Source: Betaproteobacteria bacterium Ga0077523 | GTDB lineage: Bacteria; Pseudomonadota; Gammaproteobacteria; Burkholderiales; Ga0077523 | Reading direction: 5' to 3' | Assembly (NCBI GenBank): GCA_001464695.1 | Contig: LNDQ01000043.1 | Location: 1 to 42,767, forward strand | DNA: 42,767 bases | Part shown: one piece after another, positions 32,440 through 41,081 of the stretch | Layout of the letters: each line of letters starts with the position of its first letter | How positions within the stretch are numbered: position 1 is the first letter of the stretch | Position numbers and translations under genes: made by a program | The notes under the pieces: model-generated | Told to the model about the DNA's origin: nothing | Database searches by the model: none | Seen by the model: only the letters and a program-made list of their open reading frames with translations

Positions 32440-32715
32440 CTCACCCGGTTGGAACCTGACGCGGCGGCGATTCGGCATGCTCTCTGCCAAGCCGGCGTGG
32501 TTCGCCGTTCAACACCATCCTGAACGGCATGGACTATAGCGAGGGCGCGTTCGAGCGCGCGCTTCGGTGCGGCCCACATCGGTTCCGGTCAATAAGGTGC
32601 CATCTGCCCCGCAGGAGGCAGGACGACCGTCGGTTCGCTAAACTCCTGTCGTCGCGTCTCGCGCGATCGAGCCGGCGCCATGCCGCCCGAACCCCCAATG
32701 CAGGAGACTCCAACG

Positions 32716-32844
32716 ATGGCCAAGGGTCAGTTACGCAGCAACAAGGAAGCGAAGAAACCGAAGAAGGCCAAGGCGCCGGCTGGTGCGGCTGCGCCGTTCG
32801 GCGCGACCACCGCCGCGGCCGCGAACCGCAACAAGAAGAAGTAG
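32716..32844 (+). CDS. Small basic protein (42 residues)
   Basis: Encodes a 42-residue protein starting MAKGQLRSNKEAKKPKKAK, then an Ala-rich stretch and a closing NRNKKK. CAGGAGA precedes the ATG by 8 bp. I recall similar short MAKGQ-RSNKE-KKPK proteins in other proteobacteria, usually annotated hypothetical. Its high Lys/Arg content suggests nucleic-acid or ribosome contact, which is inference. A strong terminator begins 22 bp after the stop, which supports this being a real transcription unit. Confidence 0.7.
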   Translation: MAKGQLRSNKEAKKPKKAKAPAGAAAPFGATTAAAANRNKKK

Positions 32845-32866
32845 CCGCGCCCGAACGGCAGGCAAA

Positions 32867-32894
32867 AAAAGAGCGGCCCGAGGGCCGCTCTTTT
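32867..32894. terminator. Bidirectional intrinsic terminator
   Basis: AAAAGAGCGGCCC (32867-32879) pairs with GGGCCGCTCTTTT (32882-32894) around a two-base loop, 13 perfect pairs. The A-run on the left and T-run on the right let it act in both directions. It serves the small basic protein gene on the plus strand and the cyclase-family gene on the minus strand. Confidence 0.92.
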
Positions 32895-32913
32895 CATCGC
32901 ATGAAGCTCGCGA

Positions 32914-34005
32914 TCAGTACAGCACCATCGGGTTGCCCGGGGAGCCGGTCGCGCCGATGATCTTGAGAGGCGCCCAGATCATCGCACCTTCCAGGACCTT
33001 GGCGTCCACGAGCGACTTGGTGTCGACGTTCTCCAGGTTCCAGATGCCGCGCTTCGGTTGCAGCTCGGTGTGGCAGGGCACGGCAAAGCCGTCCGCTTCG
33101 CCGCCGGGCTGCGCGTCGTTCGCGGAGGTGTCGCCCAACGTCATGGCGATGTTGCGCTCGGCGAAATACATGCACGCGCTGATGCCGTAGCCAGGCTCGC
33201 CTTCGGCGAACTTGGCGCGGGCGGCGGCGCGGGCGGCGCTGTCCATCTTCTTGTAGCGGTCGTTGCTCCAGGTGTTGCCTTGACCGGTGTGCAGCGCGAC
33301 GCAGTCGCCCTTGCCGATCTCGGCGAGGCCCTGCGCCTTCACCATCGCCTTGACGTCGTCAGCCGTGACGATGCCGCTGTCGCCGGCCTTCTTCGGAATC
33401 GGCAGCATCTCTTCGGAAGCCGACAGCTTGCCTTGCGACTTGCGGTAAGCGACGGCATCCAGCACCACCAGGCGGCAGACGAAGCCGAGTTCACCGACGT
33501 GTTCGACGCCCAGCGGGCCCATGCCCATCACCTGGCCGCCAGCGCCGCGCTCATACGAATCCCACGAGATGCGCTTGTTGTAGAACATCGGTCCCTTGGC
33601 GGTGTTGATCCCGATGTGGCCAGGGCCGTCGAACTGGGTCTGGATCTGGCCGATCTGGGTGATCACGAGTTCGTCGTGATAGACCAGCGCGTTCTTGCCG
33701 AAGGGGCCGCCGGTCGGCGTGCCGGGGATATACATGCTCCAGCTACGCGGGCCGAAGGCGGGCGCTTCGCGATGGTAGTACTTGCCGATGGTGATGGCCT
33801 TGTTCTGCTTGACCAGGGACAGCGCCTTCTTGATCTGGGCGGGATCCTTGGTGTGGTTGGCGGAGCCGGCCTTGTCGTCCGCGCCCCAGGGGTTCGCGGG
33901 CCAGTCGCTGTCATCGTGCGGGCCGGCAAGGGTCTGCGCCATCGCGCCCGTGCCGAACATCAGCAAGGCACTGCCTACGGCTGCCGCAAGGGTCAACCTT
34001 TTCAT
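32914..34005 (-). CDS. Exported cyclase-family protein (KynB-like fold)
   Basis: 363 residues. Signal peptide 1-23 (ending AMAQ) implies a periplasmic protein. The cyclase/kynurenine formamidase family motif HxGTHxDxPxH is present as QIQTQFDGPGH: Asp and the final His are kept, but the two earlier His positions are Gln. I recall Gln at the second position in a secreted subgroup of this family, so this may be a subgroup trait rather than decay. Members hydrolyse cyclic or amide bonds; the substrate is unknown. The stop lies 20 bp from the bidirectional terminator, and the gene is divergent from the PhyH gene at 34247. Confidence 0.82.
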   Translation of the reverse strand: MKRLTLAAAVGSALLMFGTGAMAQTLAGPHDDSDWPANPWGADDKAGSANHTKDPAQIKKALSLVKQNKAITIGKYYHREAPAFGPRSWSMYIPGTPTGGPFGKNALVYHDELVITQIGQIQTQFDGPGHIGINTAKGPMFYNKRISWDSYERGAGGQVMGMGPLGVEHVGELGFVCRLVVLDAVAYRKSQGKLSASEEMLPIPKKAGDSGIVTADDVKAMVKAQGLAEIGKGDCVALHTGQGNTWSNDRYKKMDSAARAAARAKFAEGEPGYGISACMYFAERNIAMTLGDTSANDAQPGGEADGFAVPCHTELQPKRGIWNLENVDTKSLVDAKVLEGAMIWAPLKIIGATGSPGNPMVLY

Positions 34006-34246
34006 GCTCTCTCTCCTCGGTTATCTATTTGTGGGTCGGGATCACATGAACGAGCTACTCGTGTGAACCCCGACGAAAACATTGACATAGAACCCCCCCT
34101 GTTGCAAGCAAAACGCCCTGGTCGTTGACAGTGTTCATGCGTGCGGCGCACATTACTGGCCGCTTCGCGGCAGCTGCGGGGCGGGTGCGCCCGACGAGCT
34201 GTGTGAATGGGCAAGGCTTTGTTGCGGCGCAAGACGGAGGAGCAGC
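34006..34246. promoter_or_regulatory. Divergent promoter region
   Basis: 241 bp between divergent start codons, with an AT-richer centre. TTGACA boxes occur on the plus strand at 34082-34087 and 34125-34130, but neither has a good -10 at 16-18 bp. GACGGAGGAGCAGC just before 34247 is the ribosome binding site of the PhyH gene. Confidence 0.35.
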
Positions 34247-35122
34247 ATGATTTCTGCAGAGCAGGTCGCGTTCTATCGCGATCAGGGCTACGTGGTGGTG
34301 GAAGACGTCATCGGGCCGGAGTTGCTGGCGCGCATGCAGCGCGTCATCGATGAGCTGACGGACAAGGCACGCAGCGTCACGACCCACACCGACGTCTACG
34401 ACCTCGAACCCACGCACACGCCGTCCAACCCGCGTGTGCGTCGCATCAAGAAGCCGCACCTGGTGGATGCGGTCTTCCAGGAAGCGCTAAAGAGTCCTGT
34501 GCTGGTGGACGTCCTGCGCAAGCTCATCGGCCCCGATGTGCGCCTGCACGGTTCAAAGCTCAACGTGAAGGCCCCGCGTTATGGCTCGCCGGTCGAATGG
34601 CACCAGGACTGGGCCTTCTACCCGCACACCAATGACGACATCCTCGCCATCGGCCTGATGCTCGACGACGTGGCGCCCGAGAACGGGCCGATGTTGGTGC
34701 TGCCCGGCACGCACAAGGGTCCGACGTACGATCACCACGCGGAAGGTCGTTTCTGCGGCGCGATGGATCCGACAGCGTGCGATCTCGATTTCTCCAAGGC
34801 GGTCGCCTGCACCGGCCGCGCCGGGTCGGCGTCGTTCCATCACGTTCGGCTGGTTCACGGCTCGGCACAGAACACTTCCGACCGGCCGCGCCAGCTTCTG
34901 CTCTACGAGTGCGCCGCGGCGGACGCCTGGCCGCTGGTCAACTTCACCACGCTGGAGGAGTTCGACGGCCGCATGATGTTCGGCTCGCCCACCATCCAGC
35001 CGCGCGTGACGGATGTGCCCATCCGCATGCCGCTGCCACCGGCGCTCAACCAGGGTTCGATCTACGAGAACCAGTCGGCGGTGCGGTCGCGCTACTTCGA
35101 GGTGAAGGCGGCCGCGACCTGA
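34247..35122 (+). CDS. Phytanoyl-CoA dioxygenase (PhyH) family protein
   Basis: 291 residues. The Fe(II) triad is His119 and Asp121 in EWHQDWAFYP and His204 in RLVHGSAQN; an Arg in SDRPRQ (213-215) would bind 2-oxoglutarate. LVLPGTHKG is the usual strand before the distal half. Members hydroxylate varied small molecules with 2-oxoglutarate and oxygen. The stop lies 16 bp from the stop of the convergent iclR-type gene with no terminator visible between. It shares the family with the protein at 37290 but is clearly divergent from it. Confidence 0.87.
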   Translation: MISAEQVAFYRDQGYVVVEDVIGPELLARMQRVIDELTDKARSVTTHTDVYDLEPTHTPSNPRVRRIKKPHLVDAVFQEALKSPVLVDVLRKLIGPDVRLHGSKLNVKAPRYGSPVEWHQDWAFYPHTNDDILAIGLMLDDVAPENGPMLVLPGTHKGPTYDHHAEGRFCGAMDPTACDLDFSKAVACTGRAGSASFHHVRLVHGSAQNTSDRPRQLLLYECAAADAWPLVNFTTLEEFDGRMMFGSPTIQPRVTDVPIRMPLPPALNQGSIYENQSAVRSRYFEVKAAAT

Positions 35123-35138
35123 CCCGTCGGTGCGGCCG

Positions 35139-35921
35139 CTACACCCGGCCGAGTTCGCGGGAGATTTCTGCGGCGGCGTCGCGCAGGGCGGTGCGAGCCT
35201 CCGCCACGGTGATGCGTGTGTGGCGCTGCCGCACGTGCACGACATTGACGGCGGCGACCACGCCGAAGTGGTCGAAGACCGGAAAACAGATGTCGGTGAC
35301 GCCGGGCACCGTGTCGCTCGGCCCTTCTTCGTAGCCGCGCACACGGATTTCGTCGAGCCTCTGCTCCAGGGCGCGCATGCGGGCTTTCGACGGGCTCTCG
35401 GTGGCGAGCAATTGTGCGAGCACCTCCGGTAGCCGGTCGGCCGGATGGAATGCCGAGATGACGCGCGCCGACACGCGGTCGTCGTGAAAGGGGAAGTGCG
35501 CACCGGGGCGCACCGAATAGCTGATGGGGTCGGGCGACTCGACGCGCGCCAGTACCACGAGCCGGTCGTCGTGATGAACGCTGAGGTGGTTGGATTGCCG
35601 CACTGAACGCGCGAGGGCCTCGAGATGCGGCATCGCGACACCCAGCAGACGGTCGACCGGAGGATGGCGATGCGCCAGCTCGAACAGGCGCAAGGTCAGC
35701 AGGTACGAACCGTCGGTCCGGCGGGCGAGGAAGCCGCGACGCACCAGCACGTCGAGCATGCGGAAGAGTTCGGTGGCGGTGCGGTCGAGGCGGCGCGCGA
35801 TCTCCTGCAGCGTGAGCCCATGCTGCTCTGCGGCAAGCAGTTCGATGACGTCGAGCCCTTTCTCCAGCGCGGGCGCGCTGTAGCGCCCGTCGTCTTTTTT
35901 CTGCGTCTTCGGCGTTGACAT
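35139..35921 (-). CDS. IclR-family transcriptional regulator
   Basis: 260 residues from the ATG at 35921; the open frame extends further upstream but only through promoter-like AT-rich DNA. The winged helix is at about 15-80 (SAPALEKGLDVIELLA, LTLQEIARRLDRTATELFRML). The C-terminal effector domain holds PGAHFPFHDDRVSARVISAF and DICFPVFDHFGVVAAVNVV. IclR regulators usually repress adjacent catabolic operons until a small acid binds. It is divergent from the gluconolactonase-TRAP operon at 36143, with a palindromic candidate site between them. Confidence 0.9.
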   Translation of the reverse strand: MSTPKTQKKDDGRYSAPALEKGLDVIELLAAEQHGLTLQEIARRLDRTATELFRMLDVLVRRGFLARRTDGSYLLTLRLFELAHRHPPVDRLLGVAMPHLEALARSVRQSNHLSVHHDDRLVVLARVESPDPISYSVRPGAHFPFHDDRVSARVISAFHPADRLPEVLAQLLATESPSKARMRALEQRLDEIRVRGYEEGPSDTVPGVTDICFPVFDHFGVVAAVNVVHVRQRHTRITVAEARTALRDAAAEISRELGRV

Positions 35922-35944
35922 GGTCAGGCAGGTGTTTTTATATT

Positions 35945-35959
35945 TGAAATGGTATTTCA
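35945..35959. promoter_or_regulatory. Candidate IclR operator
   Basis: TGAAAT-GGT-ATTTCA is a perfect 6-3-6 inverted repeat in an AT-rich stretch (about 35936-35970), 24 bp upstream of the iclR-type start. It resembles the known IclR-family consensus TGGAAAT-N-ATTTCCA in its AAAT/ATTT half-sites. It could serve autoregulation and control of the divergent operon. Confidence 0.55.
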
Positions 35960-36050
35960 TAAATAAAAAGTTGTCGTCTTGACCGTTCCCGTCCGTCTGA
36001 CGGCGCCCGCGGGCACTGGCACTGCGGTCGGGGAGGAGCACGCGTCTAGG

Positions 36051-36090
36051 CGGGCGTCGCGCCGGTACCGGCGAGGCGCCCGATCTTTTT
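36051..36090 (+). terminator. Intrinsic terminator in the leader of the gluconolactonase gene
   Basis: Bases 36051-36065 pair with 36068-36082 around a TA loop: 15 positions, with one G-T wobble and one G-A mismatch. ATCTTTTT follows (36083-36090). It is oriented with the gluconolactonase gene, 52 bp before its start codon. The nearest upstream plus-strand gene ends at 35122. It is either a leader attenuator or a stop for transcripts running antisense through the iclR gene. Confidence 0.7.
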
Positions 36091-36142
36091 GCAGGACAAC
36101 GCACAAGGCGGGCGTGACCCGTCACCGATGGAGGAGACAGTC

Positions 36143-37219
36143 ATGAAATGGACGCTCGCATTCGCAAGCGGTATCGCCGTCGCCGGACTCGCGTTCGGGA
36201 CCAGCCTGCCCGCATTCGCCGAAGACATGCCGGCCCCGACCGGCGATCCGTCGGTCATCCCGGCCGGTGCCAAGCTCGAGAAACTGTTCGACGGCGACTG
36301 CTTCGCCGAAGGCCCGACCGTTGGCCCGGACAACATGGTGTACTTCAGCGACATCACGTTCACCAAGTTCTGCAAGGATCCGAGCGGCAAGCATTCCATG
36401 GGCGGCCATATCTGGAAGGTCGATCCCACGACGAAGCAGGCCACCATCTTCCGCAGCCCCAGCGGCATGTCGAACGGTCTCAAGTTCGACCGCGAAGGCA
36501 ACCTGATCGCAGCGATGGGTGCCGACCACGGGTTGCGCATGCTGACCAAGATCGACATGAAGACCGGCCGCAGCCTGATCCTGGCCGGCGGCTTCGAGGG
36601 CAAGCCCTTCAACGCGCTGAACGACATCAGCATCGACGAGAAGGGCCGGATCTTCTTCACCGACCCGCGCTACCTCGGGCACGAGCCGGTGATGGCCGAC
36701 GGCTTCGCCGCCTACCGTGTCGATCCGGACGGCACGGTCGCGCGCGTGGCGATGGACTGCGGCAAGTGCAACGGCATCCTGGTTTCGCCCGATCAGAAGA
36801 AGGTCTACATCGTCAGCAATGACAACGGCGCGCTCGCCTTCGAGAACATGAAGAAGGGCGAAGCGTCCCTGCCCGGCAACCACCTGCTGCAGGTGTGGGA
36901 TCTCGCCGCCGACGGCACGCTGTCGAACCGGCGCGTGTTCAAGGACTATTCGAAGGACCGCACGCCGGCCTGCAGCGGACCGGATGGCCTGGTGGCCGAT
37001 GCCGATGGCAACGTATGGGTCGCTGAGCGCTGCGAGCATCGTCCCGGCATCGCCGTGTATGCCCCGGACGGCAAGGAACTCGGATTCATTCCGACCGGCA
37101 AGGAGTTGCCGACCAACGTGGCATTCGGGCGCGGCGCCCTGGCCAACACGTTGTACGTCACGTCCGGCAAGAGCCTGTATCGTATCCAGGTCGGCAAGAA
37201 GGGTTATCAGTTGCCCTGA
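36143..37219 (+). CDS. Exported SMP-30/gluconolactonase-like protein
   Basis: 358 residues from the ATG at 36143, preceded by GGAGGAGACAG. Signal peptide 1-27 (ending AFAED). The six-bladed propeller of the SMP-30/gluconolactonase/LRE family carries the expected metal ligands: Glu56 (FAEGPTVGPDN), Asn160 (NALNDISID), Asn210 (CNGILVSPD) and Asp281 (GPDGLVADADGN). Relatives hydrolyse sugar lactones or other esters. Export places the reaction in the periplasm, before uptake by the TRAP system encoded downstream. It follows an IclR-type candidate operator and an attenuator-like terminator. Confidence 0.87.
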   Translation: MKWTLAFASGIAVAGLAFGTSLPAFAEDMPAPTGDPSVIPAGAKLEKLFDGDCFAEGPTVGPDNMVYFSDITFTKFCKDPSGKHSMGGHIWKVDPTTKQATIFRSPSGMSNGLKFDREGNLIAAMGADHGLRMLTKIDMKTGRSLILAGGFEGKPFNALNDISIDEKGRIFFTDPRYLGHEPVMADGFAAYRVDPDGTVARVAMDCGKCNGILVSPDQKKVYIVSNDNGALAFENMKKGEASLPGNHLLQVWDLAADGTLSNRRVFKDYSKDRTPACSGPDGLVADADGNVWVAERCEHRPGIAVYAPDGKELGFIPTGKELPTNVAFGRGALANTLYVTSGKSLYRIQVGKKGYQLP

Positions 37220-37289
37220 GGCAGAGGAGCGCGCGGCCCGACGGGCGCGCGCTCCCGGCGATCGGGCGTCGGTGGAAGCGAGGATAGAG

Positions 37290-38168
37290 ATGAATCAGGC
37301 AGCAACCGCAGCGTGGCACGCACGCAACGCCCAGTCGCATCACGTGTTGAACGCCGAGCAGGTGGCCGCCTTCGACCGGCTCGGTTACCACTTTCCGTTG
37401 CGAGCGTTCTCGGCGGCCGAGATCGCCCGCTACCGTGACAAGCTCGAACGCTTCGAACAGGCGAACGGTGGCACGTTGAGCGGTCAGATGCGCAACAAGC
37501 CGCATCTGCTGTTCACCTGGGCGGACGAGATCGTCCGTCACCCTGCCATCCTCGACGCCGTCGAAGACGTCCTCGGCCCCGATCTGCTCGCCTGGAGCTC
37601 CAGCTTCTTCACCAAGGACGCCCGCGATCCGGGCTTCGTTTCGTGGCACCAGGACTCAACCTACTGGGGCTTGTCCGAACCCGACATCGTCACGGCCTGG
37701 GTCGCATTCTCCGACAGCGTGGTGGAAAACGGCTGTATGCGCGTCATTCCCGGCACGCACCTCATGGATCAACTGCCCCACAAGGACACTTTCGCCGACA
37801 ACAACATGTTGACGCGCGGGCAAGAGGTGCAGGTGAACGTCGACCCGGCGCGGGCCGTCGACGTCGAGCTGCAGCCGGGCGAGTTCTCGTTGCATCACGT
37901 GCGGCTGGTCCATGGCTCGGAGCCCAACCCATCCGACCGGCGTCGCATCGGTTTCGCCATCCGCTACGTGCCGACCTACGTGCGCCAGACCGCGGGACCG
38001 CGCGATTCGGCGATGCTGGTGCGCGGCACCGATCGCTATCATCACTTCGATCCGGAGCCCCGACCCAAGGTGGACTTCGGTGCCGAGGAGCAGGCGGTCC
38101 ACAAGCACATCACGGAAGAGGCGGTCCGCATCCTGTATCGTGGCACCGACAAGGCCAAGACTGCATAG
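37290..38168 (+). CDS. Phytanoyl-CoA dioxygenase (PhyH) family protein, second copy
   Basis: 292 residues from the ATG at 37290, preceded by GAGGATAGAG. Fe(II) ligands are His120 and Asp122 in SWHQDSTYWG and His208 in RLVHGSEPN; SDRRR supplies the 2-oxoglutarate Arg. FSDSVVENGCMRVIPGTH is the family core. The WHQD-S-TYWGL form resembles bacterial PhyH enzymes of secondary metabolism and osmolyte hydroxylation. It sits between the gluconolactonase-like gene and the TRAP genes and is probably co-transcribed with them. Confidence 0.87.
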   Translation: MNQAATAAWHARNAQSHHVLNAEQVAAFDRLGYHFPLRAFSAAEIARYRDKLERFEQANGGTLSGQMRNKPHLLFTWADEIVRHPAILDAVEDVLGPDLLAWSSSFFTKDARDPGFVSWHQDSTYWGLSEPDIVTAWVAFSDSVVENGCMRVIPGTHLMDQLPHKDTFADNNMLTRGQEVQVNVDPARAVDVELQPGEFSLHHVRLVHGSEPNPSDRRRIGFAIRYVPTYVRQTAGPRDSAMLVRGTDRYHHFDPEPRPKVDFGAEEQAVHKHITEEAVRILYRGTDKAKTA

Positions 38169-38217
38169 ACGGTTTGCGCCGGACCACGTAGTTTCAAACC
38201 AGGTGGGGAGGAGTGCG

Positions 38218-39240
38218 ATGGGTGCAGCCGCACGTGCGCTGCTGGCGGCTACGTTGCTCGCGGCAGGAGCGCTGCCGCTGTGCGCGAACGCGCAGCAGCC
38301 GATCAAGTGGAAGATGATGTCGCTCTGGGGCGCGGGCTCGCTGCCGCAGAAGCTGAACGACCAGTTCGCGGCCCGCGTCAAGGAATTGAGCGGCGGACGG
38401 TTGGTGATCGATTCCCTTCCCGGCGGCTCCATCGTCGCCGCCAGCGAAAGCCTCGATGCGCTGAACGCCGGCGTGCTCGACGCCCAGAACGGCGGCCCGG
38501 CCTACAACACGGGCAAGGACGCCGCGTTCGCGCTGATCGGCGATCTGGCGGGCGGCTGGGAGAGCCCGCAGCAGGCGCAGGACTGGATGGACAAGGGCGG
38601 TGGCCGCGAACTGGTGCGCGAGCTCTATCGCAAATACAACGGCTATTTCGTGCGCGGCATCTGGTATGGACGCGAATCGCTCGTGTCGAAGAAGCCGCTG
38701 CGTTCGCTCGCCGACTTCAAGGGGCTCAAGATGCGCGCTCCCACGGGCATGGGCCAGGATATCTTCCGCAACCTCGGTGCGGCGCCGGTGAACCTGCCGG
38801 GCAGCGAGGTGTATACCGCGCTCGAGCGCGGTGTCGTCGATGCGGCCGACTGGGGCACGCTGTCGATGAACCAGGACCTGGGCTATCACAAGCTCGCGAA
38901 GTATCCGAGCTATCCCGGGTTTCACTCGATGCCCATGAGTGACCTGGTGATCAACCTCAAGAAGTGGAACGCGTTGCCGGACGATCTGAAGAAAGTCATC
39001 GAGCAGGCCGCCGACGAGTTCAATCGCGACATGGTCGGGAAGAACGGCGAGGCCGATGAGCAGGTCGCCAAGGCCGCGAAGCAGAACGGCATCGAACCGA
39101 TCGACCTGGCGGCGGCCGACCGGCGCCGGTTCCGTGAAATTGCGGAAGGCGTCTGGAAGACCTACGCCGATCGCAGTGCGATGGCGAAGCGTGTCTACGA
39201 GTCGCAGGTCGCGTACCTGAAGAAACTGGGTCTGCTGTAG
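38218..39240 (+). CDS. dctP: TRAP transporter substrate-binding protein (DctP family), second system
   Basis: 340 residues, signal peptide ending near ALPLCANAQQ. The substrate carboxylate-binding Arg is in FKGLKMRAPTGMGQ, and NLPGSEVYTALERGVVDAADWG is the family helix. It starts WKMMSLWGAGSLPQ, typical of the branch that works with larger acids rather than C4-dicarboxylates. GGGGAGGAG lies before the ATG. Clearly different from the first system's binding protein at 10626, so the two transporters should have different substrates. Confidence 0.9.
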   Translation: MGAAARALLAATLLAAGALPLCANAQQPIKWKMMSLWGAGSLPQKLNDQFAARVKELSGGRLVIDSLPGGSIVAASESLDALNAGVLDAQNGGPAYNTGKDAAFALIGDLAGGWESPQQAQDWMDKGGGRELVRELYRKYNGYFVRGIWYGRESLVSKKPLRSLADFKGLKMRAPTGMGQDIFRNLGAAPVNLPGSEVYTALERGVVDAADWGTLSMNQDLGYHKLAKYPSYPGFHSMPMSDLVINLKKWNALPDDLKKVIEQAADEFNRDMVGKNGEADEQVAKAAKQNGIEPIDLAAADRRRFREIAEGVWKTYADRSAMAKRVYESQVAYLKKLGLL

Positions 39241-39274
39241 GCGTGGGGCGGGACGGCGCGGGCGCGGCGGGTCC

Positions 39275-39760
39275 ATGCGCGCGGTGATCGATCGGCTGAG
39301 CGGCGCCGTCGCCGCCGTGGCGAGCTGGTTCTTCATCGCCATCGTGGCGATCTCGGCGCTCGAGGTGGGGCTGCGCTATGGCTTCCAGTCACCCACCATC
39401 TGGGTGCACGAGTTGTCGGTGGCGCTCGCTGCCGCCGCCTTCACGCTGGGCGGCCCGATCGTGCATCGCCAGCGTCGCCATATCGCCATCACGTTCGTCC
39501 TGGAGCGGATCAGCACCCGCGCCAGGCGCCGTCTGGCCGTGGTCAATTCCGTGCTGACGCTCGTGTTCCTCGCTTTGCTTTGCTGGGCTGCGGGCGAGCA
39601 GGCGCTGCAGGCGCTCGACAGCATGGAGCGATCGGGCACGGCCACCAACTGGCCCACACCGGTAGTGCTCAAGTGTCTGCTCTCGGTGTGTGCCGCCTGG
39701 ATGCTCCTGCAGACCCTGGTGCAGCTCGCGACCGACATCCGCAGCAGTTCGAAGCCATGA
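39275..39760 (+). CDS. dctQ: TRAP transporter small membrane subunit (DctQ family), second system
   Basis: 161 residues with four membrane segments. The family stretch SPTIWVHELSVALAAAAFTLGG lies near residues 40-60. Its stop overlaps the ATG of dctM (ATGA, 39757-39760), so the two membrane subunits are translationally coupled. The gap after dctP is 34 bp. Confidence 0.87.
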   Translation: MRAVIDRLSGAVAAVASWFFIAIVAISALEVGLRYGFQSPTIWVHELSVALAAAAFTLGGPIVHRQRRHIAITFVLERISTRARRRLAVVNSVLTLVFLALLCWAAGEQALQALDSMERSGTATNWPTPVVLKCLLSVCAAWMLLQTLVQLATDIRSSSKP

Positions 39761-41070
39761 GCATCGAATGGATCACGGTGCTGATGTTCGGCGGCATGCT
39801 GGTACTGCTCGCGCTCGGACTGCCGCTCGCTTTCGTCACGGGCCTCATCGGTACCGTCTTCTGCGTGTTTCTCTTCGGCTTCGACGGGCTGCAGTTGATC
39901 GGCACGCGCATCTACAGTTTCATGGGCGAGTACGCCCTGGTTTCGGTGCCCATGTTCGTGATGATGGCCTCGATCATGGAACGCTCGGGTGTCGCAAAAG
40001 ACCTGTTCGACGCCATGCGCGTGTGGGCGGGGCGCCTGCCTGGCGGGCTCGCGATCCAGACCATGGTGGCGGCAACCATCATGGGGGCGATGACCGGCAT
40101 CATCGGCGGCGAGATCGTGCTGCTCGGCCTGATCGCGCTGCCCCAGATGTTGCGCCTCGGCTACGACAAGAAGCTCGCGATCGGCACCATCTGTGCCGGC
40201 GGCGCGCTGGGAACGATGATTCCCCCGTCGATCGTGCTCATCATCTATGGCCTCACGGTGAACGTCTCCATCGGTGATCTGTTCGTCGCGAACCTGGTGC
40301 CGGGCCTGATCCTGTCGTTGATCTACATGGGCTACATCTTCGTGCGCTGCCAGATTGACCCGAAGCTGGGTCCTGCCGCGCCGGACCACGAGCACCGCGT
40401 GCCCTTCGTCCGCAAGCTCGCACTGATGCGCGGCCTGTTCCTGCCACTACTGGTGATCGGTTCGGTGCTAGGGACGATCTATGCGGGTGTGGCGTCCGTT
40501 ACCGAGGCCGCCGCCATGGGTGTGGTTGGCACCATGATTGCCTCGGCCATCCGCGGCGAGCTCAAGTGGCCGATCATCCGCGACTCGGCGCGCATCACGC
40601 TCGACACCTGCGGCATGCTGCTGTGGCTGTCGTTCGGCGCCACTGCGATGATCGGTGTCTACAACCTGGCCGGCGGGCCGGGGTTCATCCGCGATCTCTT
40701 CGCCGGGTTCAACCTGCCGCCCATCGGCACGGTCCTGGTGATGCAGGCCATCCTGATCGTGCTCGGCTGCATCATGGACTGGGTCGGCATCTGTCTGCTC
40801 ACCATGCCGATCTTCGTGCCGATCATCGTCGGCCTGGGCTACGACCCGATCTGGTTCGGCGTGTTGTTCTGCCTCAACATGCAGATCTCGTATCTCTCGC
40901 CGCCGTTCGGCCCGGCGGCGTTCTACCTGAAGGGCGTGGCGCCCGAGGGCATCACCTTGAACGACATCTTCGCGTCGGTCTGGCCGTTCATCATCCTGCA
41001 GGCGCTGGTGCTGGCGCTCGTGCTGCTCGCGCCGGATGTCGCGCTCTGGTTGCCTCGACTCAAGGACTAG
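39757..41070 (+). CDS. dctM: TRAP transporter large membrane subunit (DctM family), second system
   Basis: 437 residues, about a dozen membrane segments. Family blocks include MGAMTGIIGGEIVLLGLIALP, GGALGTMIPPSIVLIIYGL and ISYLSPPFGPAAFYLKGVAP. The ATG at 39757 overlaps the dctQ stop. An upstream in-frame start would lie within dctQ and is not supported. Repeat R6 separates this gene from the alcohol dehydrogenase. Confidence 0.9.
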   Translation: MSIEWITVLMFGGMLVLLALGLPLAFVTGLIGTVFCVFLFGFDGLQLIGTRIYSFMGEYALVSVPMFVMMASIMERSGVAKDLFDAMRVWAGRLPGGLAIQTMVAATIMGAMTGIIGGEIVLLGLIALPQMLRLGYDKKLAIGTICAGGALGTMIPPSIVLIIYGLTVNVSIGDLFVANLVPGLILSLIYMGYIFVRCQIDPKLGPAAPDHEHRVPFVRKLALMRGLFLPLLVIGSVLGTIYAGVASVTEAAAMGVVGTMIASAIRGELKWPIIRDSARITLDTCGMLLWLSFGATAMIGVYNLAGGPGFIRDLFAGFNLPPIGTVLVMQAILIVLGCIMDWVGICLLTMPIFVPIIVGLGYDPIWFGVLFCLNMQISYLSPPFGPAAFYLKGVAPEGITLNDIFASVWPFIILQALVLALVLLAPDVALWLPRLKD

Positions 41071-41081
41071 CATGGAACGGC

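Noticed and set aside
32440..32715. Possible gene or pseudogene in the gap after paralogue 3
   Set aside because: No frame with ribosome binding site or recognisable motif on either strand; nothing could be supported.
35930..35975. AT-rich stretch as a sign of horizontal transfer
   Set aside because: It is under 50 bp and fits a promoter with operator; flanking genes have the same composition as the rest of the window.
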